A DNA stretch of 64,000 nt from Paraplanobispora takensis (GTDB taxonomy: Bacteria > Actinomycetota > Actinomycetes > Streptosporangiales > Streptosporangiaceae): assembly GCF_016863195.1 (NCBI RefSeq), contig NZ_BOOK01000016.1:62001-126000 (forward strand), written 5' to 3'. The notes beneath the pieces were generated by a model. It did no database searches, was not told where the DNA came from, and was given only the letters and a program-made list of their open reading frames with translations. This document shows, one piece after another, positions 1-8,347 of this stretch. Each line of letters starts with the position of its first letter. Position 1 is the stretch's first letter. The position numbers and the translations under genes are program-made.

Positions 1-1
1 C

Positions 2-1321
2 GGCCTGGGCCGGCTCGCCGAGGAGCGCGCCGAGGCGCTGGACGCCCTGGCCGGAGCCTTCGCGGCCACCCCGATCGGCGAGCGGCTGGCGGAGGCCGCG
101 GCCAAGGTCGCCTCCGGCTCGATCGCCGAGGAGCACCTGACGGCGCTGGCCGGCGGCCGGGCCGCGCTGCTCGGCGCCGTGCACGACGCCCTGCTCGCCG
201 GGCTGGACGCGGCGCTGGAACGCGAGCGCGCCCCCTGGCAGGCCGCGCCCGCACCGGAGGCGGACGGCGCAGGCAACCCGATGACCGATGCCGGCAACCC
301 GGCGGCCGGAGCCCGCTCCTGGCTGCGCGAGCTGGCCATCGCCGGCTGGCGCGGCGTCGACCACGACCTCGTCTCGGCCGTCGACCAGACCGTCGAGGGG
401 CTGCTGGCCGTACCGGAGCAGCGCCGGCTGGCGGTGCTGCTGGACGGCCTGGCGGCCGAGCTGCGCGCCTGCTGCCCGGTCGGCACGATGGACCGGCTGC
501 CGGTACGGCGCTGGGCCGACCTGTGGACCCGGGCCCTGCTGCTGGCGCAGGGCGGCGCGGCCGGAGCCCCGCAGAGCGCGGGAACGGTGTCGGGGCGGCT
601 GCTGATCCTCGGCGTCGACGTGCACGAGCACGGCACCGCGGTCCAGTTCCAGGTCCACGGCGTGCTGGAGCCCGCCGACGGCGGCCGGGCCCGGCTGGTG
701 CGCGCCGCCGTCACCGTCGCCAAGGTGGACACCATCACCGGTCCCGCCACGTGGAAGCTGCCGAACCGGCACCGGATGCTGCTGGCCGCGCTGGCGGACC
801 GCCGCAGCCTCGACCTCACCGACATGCCCCTGCTCGACAGCGGCGACCTGGTCTGGCACGACGACCGGGCCGTGGTGGGCGGGCCCGCCGACCCGTTCAC
901 CACCGCCCGGCTGACGCTCACCGGCGCGCTCGCCCCGGCGGCGCCGCCGCTGGACCGCCACCCGGTGGGGATCGCCGAGCCCGTGCTGGTGGAGGGTTAC
1001 CGGGTCACCGGGGACGGCTCGTTCGACCTGGGTGGCGCCGTGCTCGACGTGGACGCCGGACGGCTGCCGGCCTGCGGCCCGCTCACGCCCCAGCTGGTGG
1101 CCGGCTCCTCGGCCTGCGTCGGGCTGGTCCGCTGGGACGGCGGCCGCTGGCTGCTGCAGCCGCTCGCCGTACAGGCCACGGTCAAGAGGCAGACGGTCGA
1201 GGCCGGGACCGGTGACTGGGCGCTGGGCCCCACCGACCCCAAGGTGGTCAAGGCCGAGGCGCGGGCCGGGGACGCGGTCGCGGTCCTGCGCGAGCGAGCC
1301 GGACGGTTGCTGAGGCGATGA
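2..1321 (+). CDS. Unrecognised protein of the MoxR/VWA operon, 5'-truncated
   Basis: The frame is open from base 2, so the true start lies upstream of the window; about 439 C-terminal residues remain. The stop (TGA at 1319-1321) overlaps the ATG of the next gene, so it is translationally coupled to the VWA gene and probably belongs to the same complex. I do not recognise a domain. The visible part is rich in Ala, Leu and Arg: a helical N-terminal portion with a Trp-rich stretch (VRRWADLWTRALLLA), then a beta-rich Gly/Val C-terminal portion. No signal peptide or membrane segment is visible. By context it may be the accessory subunit commonly encoded beside MoxR-VWA pairs, but that is inference. 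Confidence 0.75.
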   Translation, partial: GLGRLAEERAEALDALAGAFAATPIGERLAEAAAKVASGSIAEEHLTALAGGRAALLGAVHDALLAGLDAALERERAPWQAAPAPEADGAGNPMTDAGNPAAGARSWLRELAIAGWRGVDHDLVSAVDQTVEGLLAVPEQRRLAVLLDGLAAELRACCPVGTMDRLPVRRWADLWTRALLLAQGGAAGAPQSAGTVSGRLLILGVDVHEHGTAVQFQVHGVLEPADGGRARLVRAAVTVAKVDTITGPATWKLPNRHRMLLAALADRRSLDLTDMPLLDSGDLVWHDDRAVVGGPADPFTTARLTLTGALAPAAPPLDRHPVGIAEPVLVEGYRVTGDGSFDLGGAVLDVDAGRLPACGPLTPQLVAGSSACVGLVRWDGGRWLLQPLAVQATVKRQTVEAGTGDWALGPTDPKVVKAEARAGDAVAVLRERAGRLLRR

Positions 1322-2730
1322 GCGACGACATTCCGAACGAGGAGGCCGCTCCGGTGAGCCACGGCGCCCCGACGAGCCACGGCGCCCCGGAGGGCTCCGG
1401 CGTCGTGACCGGCGGAGACGAGACGGCGGACGCCGCGCGCAACCGGCGCCAGGTGCTCTACTGGCGGCTGCTCGCCCGCCTGTTCGACCACGACGAGCAG
1501 CCCGCGCTGGAGACCGCGAGCATGGGCGTCGTCGGCGACCTCGGCCTGCCCGCGGCGCTGCTCGACCCCTCGGTGTCGGTCGACACCCTGGTGCAGCGCT
1601 TCCCCGATCTGGCCGGCGAGTTCCGGAACCTGCTCGCGCAGGGGGACCGGGCGGCCGGTGACGAGGTGCGCACGGCCGCCCTGATGTCGAAGCTGCTGCT
1701 CAACGTCTTCGCCACCGGGACGGGCGACGTCACCGCCGGGCAGCTCGCGGCCTGGCAGCAGGACGCCGGCTGGTTCAGGCAGGCCATGTGCTCCGGGCCG
1801 GGTACCGGTCCCGGCACGGGCCCGGGCGTCGACCTCGACGCTCAGCTCGCCGCGACGCTGGCCGACCTGGAGGCCGACCTGGTCCGCCGGATGCGGCTGC
1901 GCGAGGTGCTGGCCGATCCGGCCCTGGCCCGGAGGCTCACGCCCAGCATGTCGCTCGTCGAGCAGCTGCTGCGCGACAAGTCCAACCTGTCGGGAGTGGC
2001 GCTGGCCAACGCCAAGGCGCTGATCCGCAGGTTCGTCGACGAGGTCGCCCAGGTGCTGCGCACCCAGGTCGAGAAGGCCGGCGTGGGCGAGATCGACCGC
2101 TCGGTGCCGCCCAAGCGGGTGTTCCGCAACCTCGACCTCGAACGGACCATCTGGAAGAACCTCGTCAACTACAACCCCGAGGACCAGCGGCTCTACGTCG
2201 ACCGGCTGTACTACCGGCGCACCGCCCGGCGCACCACGCCGGCCCGGATGATCGTGGTCGTCGACCAGTCAGGCTCGATGGTCGACGCCATGGTGAACTG
2301 CACCATCCTGGCCTCGATCTTCACCGGGCTGCCCAAGGTGGACGTGCACCTGATCGCCTACGACACCCGGGCCCTCGACCTCACCCCGTGGGTGCACGAC
2401 CCCTTCGAGGTGCTGCTGCGCACCCAGCTCGGCGGCGGCACCGACGGCACGGCCGCCCTCACCCTGGCCCGGCCGAAGGTCGCCGACCCGCGCAACACCG
2501 TGGTCGTGTGGATCTCGGACTTCTACGAGTGGAACTGCGAAGGCGTCTTCGCCGGGCTGGAGTCGCTGCACCGTTCCGGTGTCCGGGTCATCCCGGTCGG
2601 CTCGGTCGGCAGCGGCGGTCAGCAGAGCGTCAACCCCTGGTTCCGCCAGAAGCTCAAGGACATGGGCGCGCCGGTCATCTCCGGCCACATCCGCAAGCTC
2701 GTGCTCGAACTCAAGAACTTCCTCGCTTAG
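1318..2730 (+). CDS. VWA domain-containing protein (MoxR partner)
   Basis: 470 residues. The C-terminal half is a von Willebrand factor A domain with a complete metal-ion-dependent adhesion site: DxSxS as D316-S318-S320 (DQSGSM), T375 in a GGGTDG loop, and D401 in WISD. The N-terminal 300 residues are helical, with no signal peptide, so the protein should be cytoplasmic. The ATG overlaps the upstream stop (ATGA) and the AAA+ gene follows after 13 bases, giving the classic VWA plus MoxR pairing in which the VWA protein is thought to couple ATPase remodelling to a client. The client is unknown here; the neighbouring DUF5682 protein is the obvious candidate. Confidence 0.9.
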   Translation: MSDDIPNEEAAPVSHGAPTSHGAPEGSGVVTGGDETADAARNRRQVLYWRLLARLFDHDEQPALETASMGVVGDLGLPAALLDPSVSVDTLVQRFPDLAGEFRNLLAQGDRAAGDEVRTAALMSKLLLNVFATGTGDVTAGQLAAWQQDAGWFRQAMCSGPGTGPGTGPGVDLDAQLAATLADLEADLVRRMRLREVLADPALARRLTPSMSLVEQLLRDKSNLSGVALANAKALIRRFVDEVAQVLRTQVEKAGVGEIDRSVPPKRVFRNLDLERTIWKNLVNYNPEDQRLYVDRLYYRRTARRTTPARMIVVVDQSGSMVDAMVNCTILASIFTGLPKVDVHLIAYDTRALDLTPWVHDPFEVLLRTQLGGGTDGTAALTLARPKVADPRNTVVVWISDFYEWNCEGVFAGLESLHRSGVRVIPVGSVGSGGQQSVNPWFRQKLKDMGAPVISGHIRKLVLELKNFLA

Positions 2731-2743
2731 GAGACCCCCGCAA

Positions 2744-3859
2744 ATGACCAACGAAATGCTGCGCGCGCCCGCCGAGGTGAAGTACGCCGAGGAGCTCGAC
2801 TGGCTGGAGTCGATCGACGACGGCCCCAAGCCGTTCTCCTGGCGGCTCAGCCCCCGCATGGTCCGGCTGTTCGTCCTGGGCTCCGAGCGCTCGGACGGCC
2901 TGGACCGGGAGATCCCGCAGAAGTGGTTCGGCGACCGCGGCTTCGTCGAGCGCAGCATCGTGACGCTCGCCTCCGACCGCGGCCTGCTGCTGATCGGCGA
3001 CCCCGGCACCGGCAAGAGCTGGCTGGCCGAGCTGCTGTCAGCCGCGATCTGCCGCAACTCCACCCTGGTGGTCCAGGGGACGGCCGGCACCACCGAGGAC
3101 CACATCAAGTACTCGTGGAACGTCTCCACCGTGATCGCCAAGGGGCAGTCCCGCGAGTCGATGATCCCCTCGCCGATCATGACCGCGATGGAGCAGGGCG
3201 TGATCGGCCGGTTCGAGGAGCTGACGCGCTCGACCAGCGACGTCCAGGACGCGCTGATCTCGATCCTGTCCGAGAAGTACGTCTCCATCCCCGAGCTCGA
3301 CACCGACAACACCGTGTTCGCCAAGCCCGGGTTCTCGATCATCGCCACGGCCAACAGCCGCGACCGGGGCGTGAACGACCTGTCCTCGGCGCTGAAGCGG
3401 CGCTTCAACTTCGTGCGGATCCCGGTCGTGACGAGCAAGGCCAGCGAGGCGGAGATCGTGCGTTTCCGCACCACGGAGCTGCTGCGCCGGCACCGCATCG
3501 AGCTGGACCTGCCGCCCACGCTGCTGGACATCCTGCTGCAGAGCTTCGCCGACCTGCGCGCCGCGGCGGCCTCGGCCACCAGCGAGGACGAGAAGCTGGA
3601 GTCGGCGCTGTCCACCGCCGAGCAGATCGGCGTGCTGGAGGACGCCATCCTGCACAGCCACTTCTTCGGCGACCGCGCGCTGCGCGCCGAGACGCTGGCC
3701 GGAGCCCTGGTGGGCTCGCTGGCCAGGCGCGCCCCCGAGGACCTGGCCATCCTGAACAAGTACTGGCACGGGGTCGTCGAGCCGCGCAGCAAGAAGGACG
3801 GCGGGGAGTGGACGGACTTCCTCGAGGGCGGCCGTCAAGCGATCTCCACGCTGTCATGA
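2744..3859 (+). CDS. MoxR-type AAA+ ATPase
   Basis: 371 residues from the ATG at 2744, chosen because AGGAG at 2729-2733 lies about ten bases upstream; the frame also runs open upstream inside the VWA gene, where no start is credible. Walker A is G85-S92 (GDPGTGKS, K91). An acidic Walker B-like segment (GRFEELTRS), a sensor-1-like ATANSRDRG and an ALKRRFNF arginine segment follow, as in dynein-related/MoxR ATPases. The family remodels or activates partner proteins in the cytoplasm together with VWA proteins. The stop overlaps the ATG of the DUF5682 gene. MoxR assignment is firm; the substrate is unknown. Confidence 0.9.
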   Translation: MTNEMLRAPAEVKYAEELDWLESIDDGPKPFSWRLSPRMVRLFVLGSERSDGLDREIPQKWFGDRGFVERSIVTLASDRGLLLIGDPGTGKSWLAELLSAAICRNSTLVVQGTAGTTEDHIKYSWNVSTVIAKGQSRESMIPSPIMTAMEQGVIGRFEELTRSTSDVQDALISILSEKYVSIPELDTDNTVFAKPGFSIIATANSRDRGVNDLSSALKRRFNFVRIPVVTSKASEAEIVRFRTTELLRRHRIELDLPPTLLDILLQSFADLRAAAASATSEDEKLESALSTAEQIGVLEDAILHSHFFGDRALRAETLAGALVGSLARRAPEDLAILNKYWHGVVEPRSKKDGGEWTDFLEGGRQAISTLS

Positions 3860-6657
3860 GCACCTTCGAGGCCCTGCGCGGGCAGCTCCTCGACGCGGCC
3901 GAGGCCTTCTCCGGCGGCCGGGACGCCCTGTCGGAGATCCTGGCGGGCATGGTCGACGACGTCGACCGGATGCTGCGCGAGGAGCTTGAGATCTTCCCGG
4001 TGTGCCACCACTCGCCCGCCTCCGCGCTGGCCATGACGCGGCGGCTGCGCGAGCGGCGGCCCAAGGTCGTCTACCTGGAGCTGTGCGAGGACATGCGGCC
4101 GCTCCTGGACGAGCTGCGCAACTGCCGGCTGCCGGTGGCGCTGCAGGCGTTCGCCACCCGGCTCGACGGCTTCCCGCCCGGTTCGGGGCCGCTCAGCGTC
4201 GTGGCGCCGGTCACCGAGGCCTCGGCGGAGTACCAGGCCATCGCCTACGCGCTCGACACCCCCGGCGTCGAGCTGGTGCTGGTCGACCGCTCGGTGGACC
4301 ACGTCTTCCAGTGGCTGCCGCGGGAGCAGGCCGGGCCCGCGGCCGCCGGGGAGAGTGCGGACGAGCCGGAGCAGGAGGAGGAGGCCGCCCTGCACGGCGA
4401 CGCCGTGGGCGTCGAGATCGGCGACCTGCGGCCCCGGTTCGCCGAGCTCGAGGCGCACCTGCTGCACCACGGCAAGGTCCGGCACTGGTCCGAGTGGTGG
4501 GACCAGTACGTCGAGCAGCCGCTGACCGGGGCGGACTACGACACCTACCGTCAGGCCATGGCGCTGATCGGCAGCCTGTTCCGGCGCCTGCGCCCCTCCT
4601 CGGACGACCGGCCGGCCGTCGACGAGGAGCGCGAGCGCTACATGTGGACCCGGATCCGCGAGCACCTGGCGGAGTCCGGCGCCGACCCGGCGGACTGCCT
4701 GTACGTGTGCGGCGCCTTCCACGCCGTCAGCCGGGTCGCCGAGTCCGGCCTGGCCGCCGGCGCCGCGTCCTACGCCGTCACCCCCCGTACGGCCACCCGC
4801 TGGCTGTACGGCCTCATCCCCTCCAGCCACTCGGCCGTCGAGGCCCAGTTCGGCCTGGCCCAGGGATCGGTGTCGATCGCCGCGGCGACCTGGGCCAAGG
4901 CGGCGGAGCGCGGGGGCCTGAAGCCGTACCGGCTACAGGGGCAGAAGGGAGGCCGCACCCGCTCGAAGGCCGCGAAACCCGCACCGCCCGCCGCCCGGGA
5001 ACCGGCCGCCGACCGGCTGTCGGGCTTCCTGGCCACCCCGCCGGAGCTGGACGGCCTGGACGAGGACGAGCTGCGCGGGTGGTGCGTCGACATCGTGCGG
5101 CTGGCCCGCCGCAACGGCTACCTGGCCAGCACGGCCGACGCCATCGCGGTGTTCGAGACGTCGATCCTGCTGGCCGGGCTGCGCGGCCGGGCCAGGCCGA
5201 CGCCGTACGACTTCCAGGACGCCGCGGTCACCTGCATCGAGAAGGACGTCGTGCCGGGCCGCCGCGACGTCCGCCGCCTGTGCGAGATCCTCCTGGGCGG
5301 CGACCGGATCGGCCAGGTCGGCTACGACGCGCTCCCGCCGCTGGCCCGCGACGTCTACGACCGGCTGGAGCCGCTCGAGATCGACCCGGGCAGGCGCACC
5401 CAGCAGCGGGTGCTGCTCGACCTCGTCGCCGACCCCGGTCTGGTGCCGTGCTCGGACCTGCTGTGGAGGCTGCGCTACCTGCTGCCCGACGGCGCGGTCC
5501 GGCCCATCATGGGGACGCGCCGCCTGGGCGAGCGGCCCATCCAGGAGAGCTGGGACCTGGCGATCGGCCGCCACCAGCGGTCGATCATCGAGCTCGGCTA
5601 CGAGGGCGTCACCGTCGAGCAGGTGCTGGAGCAGCGGCTGCGGCGCAAGGTCCGGGAGCCGCGCGCCACCGCGGGGGACGCGCTGGCCGCGGTGGAGGAC
5701 GCCGTCGTCTACCTGGGCGGCCGCCGCCTCGCCGACGAGCTGGGCGAGCGCGCGGTGGAGCTGCTGGCCGCCGAACGCACCGTCGACGACGCCCCCGAGG
5801 TGCTGCGGCGGATCCGCCGGCTGCTGGCCCACTACCGGGCCGCCGGGCCGGACCTGCCGGCCTGGTGCGAGGCGTTCGTCACGGCCGGGTACGCCCACTA
5901 CTGCACGCTGCTGCCGACCGCCCTCACCGACGACGACACCGGCGTCCGCCAGGTCGGGGCCATGCTCGGCTTCCTGTTCTCCATGGAGAGCCTGGCGCTG
6001 TCGCTGGGCTGCGAGCGGGCCCAGCTGGAGCTGGCCGTACGGCAGTCGCATCCGGAGGCGCCGGCCAAGGTGGCGCTGCTGTGGGCGGCCGAGACGCAGC
6101 TGGGCCTGCTGCCCAGGCAGGAACTGCGCGCCCGGTGCGAGGAGCTGCTGGGCAACCCGCTCGTCGTCCCGGCCTTCCCGCTCTACCTGAGCGGGTTCGT
6201 CCAGGCGCTCGAACCCGTCCCCGGTCTCGCGCCGTTCGTGGTCGAGGTGCTGTCCAAGGCCTTCGCGCGGCTGCCCGACCCCGTCCTGCTGCCGTGGCTG
6301 CCGACACTGATCACGACGCTGCGCCGGCAGGTGCCGGAGCTGGTGCCCGTGCTCGTCAGGGAGGCGGGGCGGACCTTCCCCGGCGGGCTGACCGAGCTGG
6401 ACGCGTGGGTCCCGCCGTGGGAGCGGCCGGCCGCCCCCGCCCGCCCGGCCCGCGGGGCCCCCGCGCCCGGCGGGCCGGTGACCGGGCTGCTGGTCCGGCA
6501 CCCGCAGGCGTGCGACGCCGTGGCGGCGCTGCTGGGCTGTAGCGGCGGGTGGGCCGCCGGGGACGGCCCGGAACCGCGGGACACGCAGGTGAAGGAGCTG
6601 CTGGCCCGGCACCCCGCGACGGCGGGTGCGGTGGCGGCGCTGCCGGCAGGCCTCTGA
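3856..6657 (+). CDS. DUF5682 family protein
   Basis: 933 residues, starting at the ATG that overlaps the ATPase stop (ATGA). Near the N terminus is C50-H51-H52-S-P-A followed by a beta strand ending YLELCEDM (E75), and near residues 286-289 a GAFH motif. These conserved His/Glu elements are the hallmark of DUF5682 and resemble the TraB/Tiki-like metal-dependent fold; that structural link is my inference. The remaining 600 residues are helical, repeat-like and rich in Leu and Arg. Last gene of the operon, followed by a strong terminator hairpin. Co-occurrence with MoxR and VWA genes is typical of this family. Its biochemical role is not established. Confidence 0.8.
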   Translation: MSTFEALRGQLLDAAEAFSGGRDALSEILAGMVDDVDRMLREELEIFPVCHHSPASALAMTRRLRERRPKVVYLELCEDMRPLLDELRNCRLPVALQAFATRLDGFPPGSGPLSVVAPVTEASAEYQAIAYALDTPGVELVLVDRSVDHVFQWLPREQAGPAAAGESADEPEQEEEAALHGDAVGVEIGDLRPRFAELEAHLLHHGKVRHWSEWWDQYVEQPLTGADYDTYRQAMALIGSLFRRLRPSSDDRPAVDEERERYMWTRIREHLAESGADPADCLYVCGAFHAVSRVAESGLAAGAASYAVTPRTATRWLYGLIPSSHSAVEAQFGLAQGSVSIAAATWAKAAERGGLKPYRLQGQKGGRTRSKAAKPAPPAAREPAADRLSGFLATPPELDGLDEDELRGWCVDIVRLARRNGYLASTADAIAVFETSILLAGLRGRARPTPYDFQDAAVTCIEKDVVPGRRDVRRLCEILLGGDRIGQVGYDALPPLARDVYDRLEPLEIDPGRRTQQRVLLDLVADPGLVPCSDLLWRLRYLLPDGAVRPIMGTRRLGERPIQESWDLAIGRHQRSIIELGYEGVTVEQVLEQRLRRKVREPRATAGDALAAVEDAVVYLGGRRLADELGERAVELLAAERTVDDAPEVLRRIRRLLAHYRAAGPDLPAWCEAFVTAGYAHYCTLLPTALTDDDTGVRQVGAMLGFLFSMESLALSLGCERAQLELAVRQSHPEAPAKVALLWAAETQLGLLPRQELRARCEELLGNPLVVPAFPLYLSGFVQALEPVPGLAPFVVEVLSKAFARLPDPVLLPWLPTLITTLRRQVPELVPVLVREAGRTFPGGLTELDAWVPPWERPAAPARPARGAPAPGGPVTGLLVRHPQACDAVAALLGCSGGWAAGDGPEPRDTQVKELLARHPATAGAVAALPAGL

Positions 6658-6700
6658 GCTCCCTGGGCCCGCCCCGCGGGGGAGCGGACCCCGGGAAGGG

Positions 6701-6732
6701 GATGCCGCCCGATCAGGTGATCGGGCGGCATC
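6701..6732. terminator. Bidirectional terminator hairpin
   Basis: Perfect inverted repeat with 15-base arms (GATGCCGCCCGATCA and its complement) around a GG centre. It lies between the convergent ends of the DUF5682 gene and the MFS gene, 43 and 54 bases from their stops, so it can serve both strands. Confidence 0.85.
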
Positions 6733-6786
6733 CCGCTGTCCGCGGCGGTCTCTTCCGCGGCTGAGTCTCTCCCGCGCTCGGGGCGC

Positions 6787-8316
6787 TCAGGCGTGGCTGA
6801 GCTCGGTGACGTCGTCGGAGATCTCCTTCGGCACGCCGCGCAGCGCGTAGAGCGCGACCGCCGCGAGGACCAGGAGGATGCCCGCGCCGGTCAGCACGGT
6901 CGTCTGCATGCCCTCGACGAACGCCTCCCGCGCGGCCCCGGTGACGGAGGAGGCGAGATCGGCCGGGAGCGTCGCGGCGGTGCGCAGGGCGTCGCCCAGG
7001 GTGTCGCCGACCTGTGCGCCGGCCTCGGCGGGCAGGTCGGCGGGAAGGACCAGGTTGGCGGTGTAGGCGCTGTTCAGCACGGTGCCCAGGACGGCGATGC
7101 CCAGGGCGCCGCCCATCTCGGTGGCGGTCTCGGAGATCGCGGCGGCCGCTCCGGCGCGCTCCCGGGGCGCGCTGGCGACGATGGTGTCGTTGACCACGGC
7201 GAAGGTCAGGCCGATGCCCGTGCTGGCGACGATCATCGCGACGACCAGGTAGGGGTAGGAGAGCTCGGTGCCCACCCGGCTGTAGAGGCCGAAGCCCACG
7301 GCGGCCAGGACCATGCCGAGCGCGACGACCCCGGCCCGGCCCAGCCGGGAGATCAGCGGGCCCGCGGCCGCCCCGCCGATGCCCGCCCCCACCCCGCCGG
7401 GCAGTCCGGCCAGCCCCGCCACCAGCGGGGACCAGCCCAGGACGAGCTGGAAGTACTGGGCGAAGATGAGGGACATCGCGAGCATCGCGAACATGGCGAT
7501 CATCGCGGAGCCGACCGAGGCGGAGAAGGCGCGGTTGCGGAACAGCCGGACGTCGATGAGCGGCTCGGCCAGCCGGGTCTGCCGCAGGGCGAAGGCGGCG
7601 AGCGTGACGACGCCGAGCACGGCCGCGACGATCACCGAGGCCTGACCCGCGCCCCCGTGGGCGGCCTCCTTCAGCGCGTAGATGACCGCGATCACGCCGA
7701 CGATGGACATCGGCACGCTCACCAGGTCGATCCGGCCGGGGTTCGGGTTGCGCGACTCGGGCAGGACGGCCAGACCGGCGATGATGATCCCCGCCACCAC
7801 CGGCACGTTGACCAGGAAGACCGACCCCCACCAGAACTCGTTCAGCAGCGCCCCGCCCACCAGCGGGCCCAGGGCGAAGCCGGCCGCGCCGACACTGCTC
7901 CAGATGCCGACCGCGGTGGTCCGCTCCTTGGAGTCGGTGAACACGTTGCGGACCAGCGAGAGGGTCGAGGGCATGATCGTGGCGCCCGCCACGCCGAGCA
8001 GCGCGCGGGCCGCGATGAGCAGTTCGGGGGTGGGCGCGTAGGCCGTCAGCAGGGAGGCGCCCCCGAAGGCGGCGGTGCCGATCAGCAGCAGCCGCCGGCG
8101 GCCGACCCGGTCGCCCAGGTTGCCCATGGTCACCAGCAGCCCGGCCAGTACGAAGCCGTAAACGTCGGCGATCCACAGCAGCTGCGGCGCCGACGGGTTC
8201 AGGTCCTCGGTCAGCATGGGCGTGGCCAGGTGCAGCACGGTCAGGTCGATGGAGAGCATCAGCATGGCCAGGCACGCGATGACCAGCGTGCCCCACTTGC
8301 GGGAGTCGTTTCTCAT
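6787..8316 (-). CDS. MFS drug exporter, DHA2/EmrB-QacA-like
   Basis: 509 residues from the ATG at 8316, chosen because GAGG lies about nine bases upstream and the first membrane helix then begins near residue 8, as usual in this family. A GTG at 8355 would add 13 residues and overlap the regulator gene. About 14 hydrophobic segments are visible, with the DHA2 loop motif GNLGDRVGRRR after helix 2 and a motif-C-like GPLVGG segment. These proton antiporters export hydrophobic drugs or toxic metabolites. It sits directly downstream of a BTAD regulator in the same direction, suggesting regulated efflux. Substrate unknown. Confidence 0.88.
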   Translation of the reverse strand: MRNDSRKWGTLVIACLAMLMLSIDLTVLHLATPMLTEDLNPSAPQLLWIADVYGFVLAGLLVTMGNLGDRVGRRRLLLIGTAAFGGASLLTAYAPTPELLIAARALLGVAGATIMPSTLSLVRNVFTDSKERTTAVGIWSSVGAAGFALGPLVGGALLNEFWWGSVFLVNVPVVAGIIIAGLAVLPESRNPNPGRIDLVSVPMSIVGVIAVIYALKEAAHGGAGQASVIVAAVLGVVTLAAFALRQTRLAEPLIDVRLFRNRAFSASVGSAMIAMFAMLAMSLIFAQYFQLVLGWSPLVAGLAGLPGGVGAGIGGAAAGPLISRLGRAGVVALGMVLAAVGFGLYSRVGTELSYPYLVVAMIVASTGIGLTFAVVNDTIVASAPRERAGAAAAISETATEMGGALGIAVLGTVLNSAYTANLVLPADLPAEAGAQVGDTLGDALRTAATLPADLASSVTGAAREAFVEGMQTTVLTGAGILLVLAAVALYALRGVPKEISDDVTELSHA

Positions 8317-8347
8317 GGCGCCCAGCCTCGGCGGCGGCGCTGACGAA

